DNA of 64,000 nucleotides from Neisseria perflava (GCF_024170405.1 NZ_JALJYC010000016.1:1-64000); one strand, 5' to 3'; counted from the stretch's first letter, positions 33,928 to 43,068 are shown. Program-made: numbers and translations. Notes: generated by a model not told the origin, from the letters alone.

Positions 33928-36321
33928 ATGAAATTGAAACAGATTGCTTCGGCCCTGATGATGTTGGGTCTGTCGCCTTTGGCCTTGGCCGACTTCATCA
34001 TTCAGGACATCCGCGTGGAAGGCCTGCAACGCACCGAGCCTTCCACCGTGTTCAGCTATCTGCCGGTTAAGGTGGGCGACAATTTCAACGACGCCCGCAG
34101 CGAAGAGATTATCCGTAATCTGTATGCCACCGGTTTTTTTGACGACGTGCGCGTAGAAACCACGGGCAACCAAGTGTTGCTGACCGTCATCGAGCGTCCG
34201 ACTATTTCCACGCTCAACATTACCGGCGCGAAAATGCTGCAAAACGACGCCATCAAGAAAAACCTGGAATCTTTCGGTTTGGCGCAGTCGCAGTATTTCA
34301 ATCCGGCCGTTTTGAATCAGGCGGTGGCCGGTTTGAAAGCCGAATATATCAGCCGTGGCAAAAAAGCGGTCAAAATCACGCCGACCGTAACCAAATTGGC
34401 ACGTAACCGTGTGTCTATCGACATTGCCATCGACGAAGGCAAATCCACCAAAATCACAGAAATCGAATTTGAAGGCAATGAGCATTATTCCGACCGCACT
34501 TTGCGCAAACAAATGTCGTTGAGCGAAGGCGGTATGTGGACTTGGCTGACGAAGAGCAATCAGTTTAACGAGCAGAAATTCTCGCAAGACCTGCAAAAAA
34601 TCAATGAGTTCTACCAAAACCGTGGTTATTTCGGCTTCCGTATCGCCAATACCGATGTCCAAAGCAACGACGACGATACCAAGCAAACCATCAAAATTAC
34701 GGTAGATGAGGGTGAACGCTTCCGCTGGGGTAAAATCACCATCGAAGGCGATACCCGTGAAGTGCCGAAAGAAGACCTCTACAAACTGCTGAAAATGAAA
34801 GAAGGCAAATGGTTTGACCGCGAGCTGATGGTCAGCGCGCTGGAAAACATGCAAAAACGCATGGGTACGGCCGGTTATGCTTTTAGCGAAATCAATGTGC
34901 GCCCGGTGCCGAATTTGGAAACCAAAACCGTTGATTTTGTTTTAGATGTGGATGCAGGCCGCAAAGTTTATGTCAACGAAATCCATATCTCCGGCAACAA
35001 CAAAACCCGCGACGAAGTCGTGCGCCGCGAGCTGCGCCAAATGGAAGCCGCGCCGTATGACGCGTCCAAACTGCAACGCTCCAAAGAGCGTGTCGAATTG
35101 CTGGGCTATTTCGATGATGTCCAATTCGACCCCAAACCCGTGGCCGGTACGCCAGACCAAGTCGATTTGAACATGACCCTGAAAGAGCGTGCCACCGGCT
35201 CGCTGGATTTGAGCGCCGGTTGGGTGCAGGATACCGGTATCGTGGTGTCGATGGGTGTGGCGCAGGACAACCTGTTTGGTACGGGCAAATCCGCTTCCGC
35301 ACGTGTTTCCCGCAGTAAAACCACCCTCAACGGCTCTCTGTCGTTTACTGACCCGTATTTCACCCCCGACGGCGTAAGCTTGGGTTACGACATTTACGGT
35401 AAAAAATACGACCCGCGTAAGGCAACTTCCAGCTCGAAACAGTATAAAACCCAAACCGTCGGCGCAGGCTTGCGCATGGGTGTGCCGATTACCGAATACG
35501 ACCGTGTGAATTTCGGTTTGGCGGTCGAACATATGACGGTGAATACCTACACCGGTGCGCCGAAACGCTACCGCGAATTTATGTCCGAACACACCGGCGA
35601 TGAAATCGGCAAATGGTCGGGCATGTTGTACAAAGGCACGCTGGGCTGGGGGCGCAACAAAACCGATAACGCCTTGTGGCCGACACGCGGCTACCAAACC
35701 GGCGTGAATGCCGAAATCGCCTTGCCGGGCAGTGATTTGAAATACTACACTGTGAGCCACAACCAAACCTGGTTCTTCCCGCTTTCCAAAGACTTTACGT
35801 TTATGGTCGGCGGCGCAGTGGGCTATGGCAACAGCTACGGCAGCACCAAAAGCATGCCGTTCTTTGAAAACTTCTACGGCGGCGGCTTAGGTTCGGTGCG
35901 CGGTTACGAGAGCGGCACGCTCGGCCCGAAAGTGTATGACGAATACGGCGATAAAATCAGCTACGGCGGTAACAAAAAAGCCAACGTATCGGCTGAATTG
36001 ATGTTCCCGATGCCGGGCGTGAAAGACGCGCGTACCGTGCGTTTGAGCCTGTTTGCCGACGCCGGCAGCGTGTGGGATGACAAAACCTACACTGATTCGG
36101 ACAACGATACCTATTACTCCACCGGTGCGACCCAAAACGTCTATGGTTTAGGTTCGACCCACAAATCGACCTTTAAAGAAGAGCTGCGTTACTCGGCAGG
36201 TTTGGCGGTGTCTTGGCTGTCGCCGTTGGGCCCGATGAAATTCAGTTATGCCTACCCGATTAACAAAAAAGAAGGCGATGAAATCCAGCGCTTCCAATTC
36301 CAGTTGGGTACGACATTCTAA
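33928..36321 (+). CDS. bamA: Outer-membrane protein assembly factor BamA
   Basis: A 797-residue Omp85 protein, the essential core of the BAM machine. A signal peptide (cleavage after LALA, residue about 21) is followed by five POTRA domains (to about residue 420) and a 16-strand barrel. The VRGYESGTLGP sequence is the conserved loop-6 VRGF/Y motif. The terminal residue is Phe (QFQLGTTF), the outer-membrane targeting signal. In the pathogens this protein is also called Omp85. It lies in rseP-bamA-skp-lpxD order. Confidence 0.98.
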   Translation: MKLKQIASALMMLGLSPLALADFIIQDIRVEGLQRTEPSTVFSYLPVKVGDNFNDARSEEIIRNLYATGFFDDVRVETTGNQVLLTVIERPTISTLNITGAKMLQNDAIKKNLESFGLAQSQYFNPAVLNQAVAGLKAEYISRGKKAVKITPTVTKLARNRVSIDIAIDEGKSTKITEIEFEGNEHYSDRTLRKQMSLSEGGMWTWLTKSNQFNEQKFSQDLQKINEFYQNRGYFGFRIANTDVQSNDDDTKQTIKITVDEGERFRWGKITIEGDTREVPKEDLYKLLKMKEGKWFDRELMVSALENMQKRMGTAGYAFSEINVRPVPNLETKTVDFVLDVDAGRKVYVNEIHISGNNKTRDEVVRRELRQMEAAPYDASKLQRSKERVELLGYFDDVQFDPKPVAGTPDQVDLNMTLKERATGSLDLSAGWVQDTGIVVSMGVAQDNLFGTGKSASARVSRSKTTLNGSLSFTDPYFTPDGVSLGYDIYGKKYDPRKATSSSKQYKTQTVGAGLRMGVPITEYDRVNFGLAVEHMTVNTYTGAPKRYREFMSEHTGDEIGKWSGMLYKGTLGWGRNKTDNALWPTRGYQTGVNAEIALPGSDLKYYTVSHNQTWFFPLSKDFTFMVGGAVGYGNSYGSTKSMPFFENFYGGGLGSVRGYESGTLGPKVYDEYGDKISYGGNKKANVSAELMFPMPGVKDARTVRLSLFADAGSVWDDKTYTDSDNDTYYSTGATQNVYGLGSTHKSTFKEELRYSAGLAVSWLSPLGPMKFSYAYPINKKEGDEIQRFQFQLGTTF

Positions 36322-36335
36322 TCTGCCTGCGGCTG

Positions 36336-36386
36336 AGGCCGTCTGAAGCATACGCTGCCAATATCCGGCGTGTTTTCAGACGGCAT
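36336..36386. terminator. DUS inverted pair between bamA and skp
   Basis: An AG-DUS and an inverted AT-DUS, 15 bases past bamA. The imperfect stem may only attenuate the operon. Confidence 0.5.
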
Positions 36387-36417
36387 TGTCCTAAAGGGTA
36401 CGCATAAAGGAATGCAT

Positions 36418-36933
36418 ATGAAACACATGACAACCATCGTCCGCAGCCTCGCCCTGCTGCTGGTCGGCTTCGGCCTGACCGCGCAGGCCGCCGCTGCCGA
36501 AGCCGTACAGAAACTCGGCTTTATCAACACCGAGCGCGTGTATCTCGAATCCAAACAGGCGCAAGGCATTCAGGCCACATTGGAAAAAGAATTCGGCAGC
36601 CGCCAAAAAGCATTGCAGAAATTGCAGCAGCAGGGCGCGGATTTGGAGAAAAAGCTGGCCGACCGCAAATTGCAGGGCGCGGAGCGTGAAGCCGCCGCCA
36701 AACAATATGCCGAGCTGGTGCAGCGTTTCCGCCGCAATCAGGCATCGTTGGCCGAAGATTACAACCTGCGCCGCAACGAAGAATTTGCCGCCTTGCAGCA
36801 AAACGCCAACCGCGTGATTATCGAGCTGGCCAAGCGCGAAGGTTACGATGTGATTTTGCAGGACGTGATTTACGTCAACAGCAAATACGACATTACCGAC
36901 AGCGTGATTAAAGCCTTGAACGCCATTAAATAA
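36418..36933 (+). CDS. skp: Periplasmic chaperone Skp/OmpH
   Basis: A 171-residue protein with signal peptide (cleavage near AQAAAAEA) and a long coiled-coil region (residues about 45-115, rich in Lys/Gln/Glu), with the conserved LGFINTERVYLES start and NRVIIELAKREGYDVILQDVIYVNSKYDIT end. Skp trimers hold unfolded outer-membrane proteins for delivery to BamA, encoded just upstream. Start 36418 has AAAGGA ahead. Confidence 0.94.
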   Translation: MKHMTTIVRSLALLLVGFGLTAQAAAAEAVQKLGFINTERVYLESKQAQGIQATLEKEFGSRQKALQKLQQQGADLEKKLADRKLQGAEREAAAKQYAELVQRFRRNQASLAEDYNLRRNEEFAALQQNANRVIIELAKREGYDVILQDVIYVNSKYDITDSVIKALNAIK

Positions 36934-36946
36934 AGGCATGACCGAT

Positions 36947-36978
36947 GTAGGGTGGGTTTCACCCACCATTGCCCACCC
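36947..36978. repeat. GTAGGGTGGG palindrome between skp and lpxD
   Basis: GTAGGGTGGGTTTCACCCACC folds on itself, followed by a second CCCACCCC. It is a one-arm member of the GTAGG...CCTAC family. Confidence 0.5.
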
Positions 36979-37034
36979 CACGCGAACTTCGCAGAACCTC
37001 GCAAGGCTCGTTTTCAGACGGCCTGAAAGTACAC

Positions 37035-38078
37035 ATGACCTCTTATACCCTTTCCCAAATTACCGCCCAACTCGGCGGCGAATGGCGCGGCGAAGACACC
37101 GCCGTGACCGCCGTGCAGCCGCTGGCCAAAGCCGGTGCGCAGCACATCAGTTTTTTAGCCAATCCCAAATACAAGGCCGAAGTACACGACAGCGGCGCGG
37201 GCGCTATTATTGTGTCCGACAAAGTGGCCGACGAATTTGCCGGCCGCAATCTGATTGTGACCAAAGACCCGTATCTGTATTTCGCCAAAGTCGCGCGCCT
37301 GTTCAGCCCTGTGGTCAAAGCGCAAGGCGGCGTACACCCGACGGCAGTGGTTGAGGCGACGGCGGTTGTCCCCGCCAGCTGCGAAATCGGCGCCAATGCC
37401 TACATCGGCGCGAATACCGTGCTGGGCGAGGGCTGCCGCATTCTCGCCAATTCGGTGGTGGAACACGACTGCAAATTGGGCGACGAGGTGGTGCTGCACC
37501 CCAATGTAACGGTTTATTACGGCTGTACGCTGGGCAACCGCGTGGAAATCCACAGCGGCGCGGTGATTGGCGCCGACGGTTTCGGCTTGGCCTTTGCCGG
37601 TGCGTCATGGTTTAAAATTCCGCAAACCGGCGGCGTGACCCTGCATGACGATGTGGAAATCGGTTCCAACAGCAACGTCGATCGCGGCGCGATGAGCGAT
37701 ACCGTGGTCGGTGTCGGCAGCAAAATCGACAACCAGGTACAAATCGGCCACAACTGCCAAATCGGTGCGCACACCGTGATTGCCGCGCAGACCGGCATTT
37801 CCGGCAGCGTGAACGTCGGCAACTACTGTATTTTGGGCGGTGGTGTCGGCACGGTCGGCCACATCGAAATCGCCGATAAAACCAATATCGGCGGCGGTAC
37901 CTGCGTGACCCACAGCATTAAAGAAAGCGGCCAGCACATCGCCAGCCTGTATCCGATGCAGACGCACAAAGAATGGGCGCGCAATGCCGTACACGTGCGC
38001 CATTTGAGCGAAATGAACAAACGCATCAAGCAGTTGGAAAAACTGCTGGATGTAAAAAGCGGCAGCGACGGCGAATAA
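37035..38078 (+). CDS. lpxD: UDP-3-O-(3-hydroxyacyl)glucosamine N-acyltransferase
   Basis: A 347-residue left-handed beta-helix acyltransferase that adds the N-linked hydroxyacyl chain in lipid A synthesis. The N-terminal uridine-binding domain (residues 1-100) leads into hexapeptide repeats; the catalytic His lies in QIGHNCQIGAHTVIAAQ near residue 240. A C-terminal helix ends the protein. The start at 37035 (MTSYTLSQI) follows a DUS; an upstream in-frame ATG reads through a repeat and is rejected. Confidence 0.96.
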   Translation: MTSYTLSQITAQLGGEWRGEDTAVTAVQPLAKAGAQHISFLANPKYKAEVHDSGAGAIIVSDKVADEFAGRNLIVTKDPYLYFAKVARLFSPVVKAQGGVHPTAVVEATAVVPASCEIGANAYIGANTVLGEGCRILANSVVEHDCKLGDEVVLHPNVTVYYGCTLGNRVEIHSGAVIGADGFGLAFAGASWFKIPQTGGVTLHDDVEIGSNSNVDRGAMSDTVVGVGSKIDNQVQIGHNCQIGAHTVIAAQTGISGSVNVGNYCILGGGVGTVGHIEIADKTNIGGGTCVTHSIKESGQHIASLYPMQTHKEWARNAVHVRHLSEMNKRIKQLEKLLDVKSGSDGE

Positions 38079-38116
38079 ACCGGCCAACCGGTTTTACTGT
38101 CCACCCCACCATTTTC

Positions 38117-38155
38117 AGACGGCCTATACCTATATAGGAATCAAGGCCGTCTGAA
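38117..38155. repeat. Outward-facing DUS pair between lpxD and fabZ
   Basis: Two inverted DUS flank a CCTATA/TATAGG inner stem. The order is reversed relative to most pairs here, so the hairpin lacks a T-tail in the sense direction. Confidence 0.6.
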
Positions 38156-38201
38156 TGTTTAATGCCAAATTAGAATAGATTGAAAGATAAGGAAAAACCT
38201 C

Positions 38202-38660
38202 ATGGAATTCAAATTACCGATTGAAGCGAAAGACATTCACAACCTCATTCCCCACCGCTATCCGTTTATGCTGATTGACCGCATTGTTGCGTTTGAATCC
38301 ATGAAAACCCTGACCGCGATTAAAAACGTCAGCATGAACGAGCCGCAGTTCCAAGGCCACTTTCCCGGTCTGCCGACCATGCCGGGCGTATTGATTATCG
38401 AAGGCATGGCGCAGGCTTGCGGCACGCTGGCGATTTTGAGCAACGGCGGCCGCGAAGAAAACGAATTTTTCTTCTTCGCCGGTATTGACGATGCCCGCTT
38501 CAAACGCCAAGTGATTCCGGGCGACCAGCTGACCTACGAAGTCGAGCTGCTGACCTTCAAACGCGGTATCGGCAAATTCCACGCCGTGGCCAAAGTCGAA
38601 GGCCAAATTGCCGCCGAAGCCGTGATTATGTGCGCCAAACGCATTGTCGCGCCCGAATAA
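38202..38660 (+). CDS. fabZ: 3-hydroxyacyl-ACP dehydratase FabZ
   Basis: A 152-residue hot-dog-fold dehydratase of fatty acid elongation. The active-site His lies in FQGHFPGLPTMPGVLIIEGMAQA and the Glu in the same segment. HRYPFMLIDRI near residue 20 is the usual opening. It competes with lpxA for hydroxyacyl-ACP, which explains its place among the lipid A genes. AAGGAAAA precedes the ATG. Confidence 0.97.
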   Translation: MEFKLPIEAKDIHNLIPHRYPFMLIDRIVAFESMKTLTAIKNVSMNEPQFQGHFPGLPTMPGVLIIEGMAQACGTLAILSNGGREENEFFFFAGIDDARFKRQVIPGDQLTYEVELLTFKRGIGKFHAVAKVEGQIAAEAVIMCAKRIVAPE

Positions 38661-38789
38661 ACAAGCCACCTCAAGGCCGTCTGAAAAGCAGGCGGCCTCC
38701 ATAGCGGCAGATATTTTGCCCGTCATGCGGCGAACACACCCACACCACACCTTTATTTTCAGACGGCCTGCCCCGCAGAAGGAGGTTTT

Positions 38790-39566
38790 ATGACCCATAT
38801 CCACCCGACCGCCATCATCGACCCCAAAGCCGAACTGGATTCCGGCGTCAAAGTCGGCTCGTACAGCATTATCGGCCCCGATGTCAAAATCGGCGCAGAC
38901 ACCGAAGTCGGCCCGCACGTCGTGATTAACGGCCACACCGAAATCGGGCAAGCCAACCGCATTTTCCAATTCGCCAGTATCGGCGAGGTCAACCAAGACC
39001 TGAAATACAAAGGCGAGCCAACGCAAACCATTATCGGCAACGGCAATTTAATCCGCGAACACGTCACCATCCATAGGGGCACGGTACAGGGCGGCGGCGT
39101 CACTCGCGTCGGCAATGAAAACCTGCTGATGATTAACGCCCACGTTGCCCACGACTGCCAAATCAAAAACCGCTGCATTCTGGCCAACAATGCGACCCTG
39201 GCCGGACACGTCGAATTGGACGATTTCGTGATTGTCGGCGGCATGTCGGCCATCCACCAATTCGTCGTCGTCGGCGCACACGCTATGCTCGGCGGCTGCT
39301 CCGCCGTGGCGCAAGACGTGCCGCCGTATGTGATGGCGCAGGGCAACCACGCCGGCCCGGTCGGTATCAACCTCGAGGGCATGAAGCGGCGCGGTTTCGA
39401 CAAAGCCGCCCAACGCGCCGTATTGGAAGCCTACAAGCTGCTCTACCGCAAAGGCCTGTCGTTGGAAGAAGCCAAGCAGCAAATCGCTGATTTGGCAAAC
39501 GAAAACAGCGCCGTCGGCTTGTTCGGCGAATTTTTCCAACGCTCGACACGCGGCATTATCCGCTGA
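38790..39566 (+). CDS. lpxA: UDP-N-acetylglucosamine acyltransferase
   Basis: A 258-residue beta-helix enzyme, first step of lipid A synthesis. The hexapeptide-repeat N-terminal two thirds includes the catalytic His in INAHVAHDCQIKN near residue 120, and the C-terminal helical domain begins near GLNLEGMKRRGF-type residues (INLEGMKRRGFDK). AAGGAGG, an ideal ribosome site, precedes the ATG. Confidence 0.97.
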   Translation: MTHIHPTAIIDPKAELDSGVKVGSYSIIGPDVKIGADTEVGPHVVINGHTEIGQANRIFQFASIGEVNQDLKYKGEPTQTIIGNGNLIREHVTIHRGTVQGGGVTRVGNENLLMINAHVAHDCQIKNRCILANNATLAGHVELDDFVIVGGMSAIHQFVVVGAHAMLGGCSAVAQDVPPYVMAQGNHAGPVGINLEGMKRRGFDKAAQRAVLEAYKLLYRKGLSLEEAKQQIADLANENSAVGLFGEFFQRSTRGIIR

Positions 39567-39580
39567 TGATTGTTGTAATA

Positions 39581-39614
39581 ATGCCGTCTGAAAAAACCTT
39601 GTTTCAGACGGCAT
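39581..39614. terminator. AT-DUS inverted-repeat hairpin between lpxA and lpxB
   Basis: ATGCCGTCTGAAA and its complement with an 8-base loop, 14 bases after lpxA. Both arms are the AT form, the minority type in this window. Confidence 0.6.
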
Positions 39615-39622
39615 TGAACTAT

Positions 39623-39685
39623 GTAGGGTGGGTTTTAGCCCACCATGTTCATCATTGATAAACGGTGGGTTAAAACCCACCCTAC
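39623..39685. repeat. GTAGG...CCTAC palindromic element in the lpxB leader
   Basis: The arms GTAGGGTGGGTTTTA and TAAAACCCACCCTAC pair, and each arm also folds on itself (GTGGGTTTTAGCCCAC; GTGGGTTAAAACCCAC). The element ends 14 bases before the lpxB ATG, so it would lie in the mRNA leader. Confidence 0.7.
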
Positions 39686-39699
39686 GTCGATACTCGTTT

Positions 39700-40854
39700 A
39701 TGCATAACAAACCCCTTACCATCGCCATCAGCGTCGGCGAAGCCTCCGGCGATTTGCTTGGCGCACATTTAATCCGCGCCATCAAAGCGCACCGCCCCGA
39801 CGCGAGATTTATCGGTATCGGCGGCGAGCGCATGAAAGCCGAAGGTTTCGAGAGCCTGTACGACCAGGAAAAACTGGCCGTGCGCGGTTTTGTCGAAGTC
39901 GTGCGCCGCCTGCCCGAAATTTTGAAAATCCGCAAAGGCATTATCCGCGATTTAATCCGAATACGCCCCGATGTGTTTGTCGGCATAGACGCGCCCGATT
40001 TCAACCTCGGTGTGGCGGAGAAACTGAAAAAAGCCGGGATGCCCACCATCCATTACGTCAGCCCGTCGGTATGGGCGTGGCGCTTGGAGCGCGTGAATAC
40101 CATTGTGCACCAAGTCAACCGCGTATTGTGCCTGTTTCCGATGGAGCCGCAGCTTTACATCGACGCAGGCGGCAAGGCCGAGTTTGTCGGACACCCGATG
40201 GCGCAGACCATGCCGCTGGAAGACGACCAAGCCGCCGCCCGCGCCAAGCTCGGGATAAACCCGCCTTCCGCCGTATTTGCCATTTTGCCCGGCAGCCAAA
40301 TCCGCGAAGTCGAGAGCATGGCGCCGGTGTTTTTTCAGACGGCCTTGCTGCTGCTGAAACGCTACCCGCAGGCGCAATTTTTATTGCCTGCCGCCACCGA
40401 AGCCACCGCCGCGCGTATCCGCGAGATTTTGGCGCAACCCGAATTTGCCACGCTGCCGCTGACCGTGGTGCGCAAACAGGCCGATACCGTCTGCACCGCC
40501 GCCGATGTGGTGTTGGTCACGAGCGGCACGGCCACGCTGGAAGTGGCGCTGTGCAAACGGCCGATGGTCATCAGCTATAAGGTTTCCGCGCTGACCTATT
40601 GGTATCTGAAACGCAAAGTGAAGGTACAACACGTCGGCCTGCCCAATATCCTGCTGGACAAATCCGCCGTGCCCGAGCTACTGCAAGAAGAAGCCACGCC
40701 CGAGCTGCTCGCCGCCACCGTTGCCGACTGGTACGACCACCCCGATAAAGTTGCCGCGCTGAAACAGGATTTCCGCGCCCTGCATTTGATGTTGAAAAAA
40801 GACACGTCGGGACTGGCGGCGCAGGCAGTGTTGGCCGAGGCAGAGGCCGTCTGA
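39700..40854 (+). CDS. lpxB: Lipid A disaccharide synthase
   Basis: A 384-residue GT-B enzyme joining UDP-diacylglucosamine and lipid X into the lipid A disaccharide. Signatures are AISVGEASGDLLGAHLI at the N-terminus, YVSPSVWAWRLERV near residue 125, AILPGSQIREVESM, and VTSGTATLEVALCKRPMVISYK. The stop codon is the TGA of a DUS (reading Ala-Val-stop). A GTAGG palindrome instead of a visible Shine-Dalgarno site precedes the start. Confidence 0.96.
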   Translation: MHNKPLTIAISVGEASGDLLGAHLIRAIKAHRPDARFIGIGGERMKAEGFESLYDQEKLAVRGFVEVVRRLPEILKIRKGIIRDLIRIRPDVFVGIDAPDFNLGVAEKLKKAGMPTIHYVSPSVWAWRLERVNTIVHQVNRVLCLFPMEPQLYIDAGGKAEFVGHPMAQTMPLEDDQAAARAKLGINPPSAVFAILPGSQIREVESMAPVFFQTALLLLKRYPQAQFLLPAATEATAARIREILAQPEFATLPLTVVRKQADTVCTAADVVLVTSGTATLEVALCKRPMVISYKVSALTYWYLKRKVKVQHVGLPNILLDKSAVPELLQEEATPELLAATVADWYDHPDKVAALKQDFRALHLMLKKDTSGLAAQAVLAEAEAV

Positions 40855-41165
40855 AAACGAGCTTGTGAGTTTCTGCGAAGCTAAAACGTGGGCAATGCGT
40901 AGGTTGGGTTAGCCGCGCTTTTTGCGGCGTAACCCGACAGCGCTGGGATTCAGACGGCATGTGCCGTAGCGGATAGTTGTCGGGCTTTCATCCTAACCTG
41001 CATATTTCAGTGTGTAGAGTATGTGCGGAACGCACGCACGCGTTTTCCCTCATGCGGGATGTTTTTCAGACGGCCAAAACAAGCCGGTTGGGTAGGAAGC
41101 CCCAACGTTTTCCTTAGATTAAACATTGCGTTGGGTTTGCAACCCAACCTACCGATTGCTTTACC
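40855..41165. other. Repeat-rich gap between lpxB and rnhB
   Basis: No gene is seen. It holds GTAGG-family palindromes at 40899-40936 and 41086-41153 and several DUS-like sequences. The second palindrome has arms GGTTGGGTAGG/CCAACC-type with GTTGGGTTTGCAACCCAAC on the right. Confidence 0.6.
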
Positions 41166-41756
41166 ATGACTGTATTCCTTTCTGCCGGTGTCGATGAAGC
41201 CGGACGCGGGCCGCTGGTTGGCAGCGTGTTTGCCGCCGCCGTGATTCTGCCCGCCGATTACGATTTGCCCGGCCTGACCGACTCGAAAAAACTCAGCGAA
41301 AAAAAGCGTGATACGCTGGCGGCGATGATTAAAGCGCAGGCCGTGGCGTGGAGCGTGGCCAGTGCCGACCCCGCCGAAATCCAAGAATACAATATCCTGC
41401 ACGCCACCATGCGGGCGATGGCGCGGGCGGTCAAAGGCTTGGCGGTTACGCCGCACAAAGTGTGGATAGACGGCAACCGCGTGCCGCCGGATTTGGGCGT
41501 GGAGGCCGAAGCAGTGGTCAAAGGCGACAGCAAAATCATGGCCATTTCCGCCGCGTCCGTATTGGCGAAAACCGCCCGCGACGCCGAAATGTATGCGCTG
41601 GCGGCGCGTTATCCGCAATACGGTTTCGACAAACACAAAGGCTACGGCACGCCGCAACACCTCGCCGCCTTGCAGCAATACGGCGTGTTGCCGGAACACC
41701 GCAAAGACTTTGCGCCGGTGAAAAATTTGTTGGCGCAGGGGCGCTTGTTTGAATAA
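41166..41756 (+). CDS. rnhB: Ribonuclease HII
   Basis: A 196-residue enzyme that removes RNA from RNA-DNA hybrids and misincorporated ribonucleotides. Active-site acids are visible in AGVDEAGRGPLVGSVFAAAVIL (Asp-Glu) and VWIDGNRVPP, with KGDSKIMAISAASVLAKTARD and YGFDKHKGYGTPQH further on. It ends the conserved cluster, as in many proteobacteria, and is followed by a DUS terminator. Confidence 0.97.
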   Translation: MTVFLSAGVDEAGRGPLVGSVFAAAVILPADYDLPGLTDSKKLSEKKRDTLAAMIKAQAVAWSVASADPAEIQEYNILHATMRAMARAVKGLAVTPHKVWIDGNRVPPDLGVEAEAVVKGDSKIMAISAASVLAKTARDAEMYALAARYPQYGFDKHKGYGTPQHLAALQQYGVLPEHRKDFAPVKNLLAQGRLFE

Positions 41757-41768
41757 GCGGAGACATGC

Positions 41769-41817
41769 AAAAGGCCGTCTGAAAAGCAGAGTGTTTATGT
41801 TTTTCAGACGGCCTTTT
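41769..41817. terminator. DUS inverted-repeat terminator after rnhB
   Basis: Seventeen-base DUS arms with A and T flanks, 12 bases past the rnhB stop. Confidence 0.75.
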
Positions 41818-41956
41818 TGCGTTGAAAATTGATTTGATTGTTTCTTCTTTGTTGATGGTTTGTTTTAAAAATAAGAATTGTTCTTTTTTGTGTAATCAGT
41901 AAAATACGCTTCATCAAGGCAGTTATCCCGACTGTCTGCTTCCAAGAGGATAAACA

Positions 41957-43057
41957 ATGAAAGCGAAAAATGTACTGATGGCGGTCGGACTGGCTGCGTT
42001 AACCGCAACGGCGCAGGTGCAGGCGGTCGGTTTGGAAAAACAGAGCATGGAGCAGCTTTATCAGGCCGCATTGCAGGAAGGCGGTAAGCTGGTGGTGTAT
42101 GCCGGCGGCGATACGCCGGAGCAGCAAAACGGCATTAAGGCTGCGTTTGAGAAGCGTTTTCCCGGTATCACGCTGGATGCAGTGGTGGACTACAGCAAGG
42201 TGCATGATGCGCGTATTGATTGGCAGTTGGCGAATAAAAATGTGACGGCAGACGTGGTACAACTGCAAACCTTGCAAGACTTCCCGCGCTGGAAAGCCGA
42301 AGGCGCACTGCTGAACTACAAACCGCTGGGTTGGGATAAGGTCTATCGAGATTTCAAAGACAAAGACGGCGCGTGGACAGGCGTGTTTGTGGACGCATTC
42401 AGCAATGTATCCAACCAAAGCTCCTTGGGCGGCATAAAAGCGCCGCGTGAGGCCGATGATTATCTTAATCCGGCTTTGAAGGGCAAAATTATTTCCACCT
42501 ATCCGAACGACGATGACGCGGTATTGTTCTGGTACAAGCAGACCATCGACCGCCATGGCTGGCAGTGGTTGGGCAAATTTATGCAACAGCAGCCGCATTT
42601 TGTGCGCGGCACACAAGCCCCGGCCGATGAAGTGGAGTCAGGCAAATATGCCGCCACTTTCAGCACCGACGGTATGCTAAAACCTGACGCTTCGGCCAAA
42701 TCGCGCTTTGTGTTGCCTGAAAAAGACGGCTTTGTCGCTTGGGCGCAGCGTGCGGCGATTTTAAAAGACGCCAAACACCCTGCCGCCGCCAAGCTGTATC
42801 TGAGCTGGCTGCTGGATAAAGACACGCAGGAAAACGTGTGGTATATGTGGTCGGTGCGTACCGATGTCGCGCCGCCTGCCGGTTACAAACACATCTGGCA
42901 ATACCCGAATGCCAATCTGAAAGCGTTTGAACGCTTTATGGCCGACTGCGCCGCCGTTGAACGCTTCCGCGCCGAAGTGGGTTTGTATGTCGGCGATGTG
43001 CAGGGCGAATCCTCTGCTGGCGTATTGGGCTTTACCCCGGTCAAAGCCTTGCGCTGA
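41957..43057 (+). CDS. ABC-transporter periplasmic binding protein (iron-type family)
   Basis: A 366-residue extracellular solute-binding protein with a signal peptide (cleavage near VQAVG, residue 24). The mature start ALQEGGKLVVYAGGDTPEQQNGIKAAFEKRFPGI and VHDARIDWQLANKNVTADVVQLQ fit the AfuA/FbpA/PotD-like superfamily. The ligand is uncertain: iron complexes, thiamine or polyamines. No permease or ATPase gene is nearby, so it either serves a transporter encoded elsewhere or has another role. AGAGGA precedes the ATG. A short AAGAA-TTG-TTCTT palindrome lies at 41873-41885 upstream, too weak to call a Fur box. Confidence 0.78.
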   Translation: MKAKNVLMAVGLAALTATAQVQAVGLEKQSMEQLYQAALQEGGKLVVYAGGDTPEQQNGIKAAFEKRFPGITLDAVVDYSKVHDARIDWQLANKNVTADVVQLQTLQDFPRWKAEGALLNYKPLGWDKVYRDFKDKDGAWTGVFVDAFSNVSNQSSLGGIKAPREADDYLNPALKGKIISTYPNDDDAVLFWYKQTIDRHGWQWLGKFMQQQPHFVRGTQAPADEVESGKYAATFSTDGMLKPDASAKSRFVLPEKDGFVAWAQRAAILKDAKHPAAAKLYLSWLLDKDTQENVWYMWSVRTDVAPPAGYKHIWQYPNANLKAFERFMADCAAVERFRAEVGLYVGDVQGESSAGVLGFTPVKALR

Positions 43058-43068
43058 TCGGCAGTGAG

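Noticed and set aside
33766..34854. Open frame of 362 codons on the minus strand
   Set aside because: Antisense to rseP and bamA; no motifs and no ribosome site.
41871..41892. Possible Fur box upstream of the iron-type binding protein gene
   Set aside because: Only a short AAGAA-TTG-TTCTT palindrome; too few matches to the GATAATGATAATCATTATC consensus.
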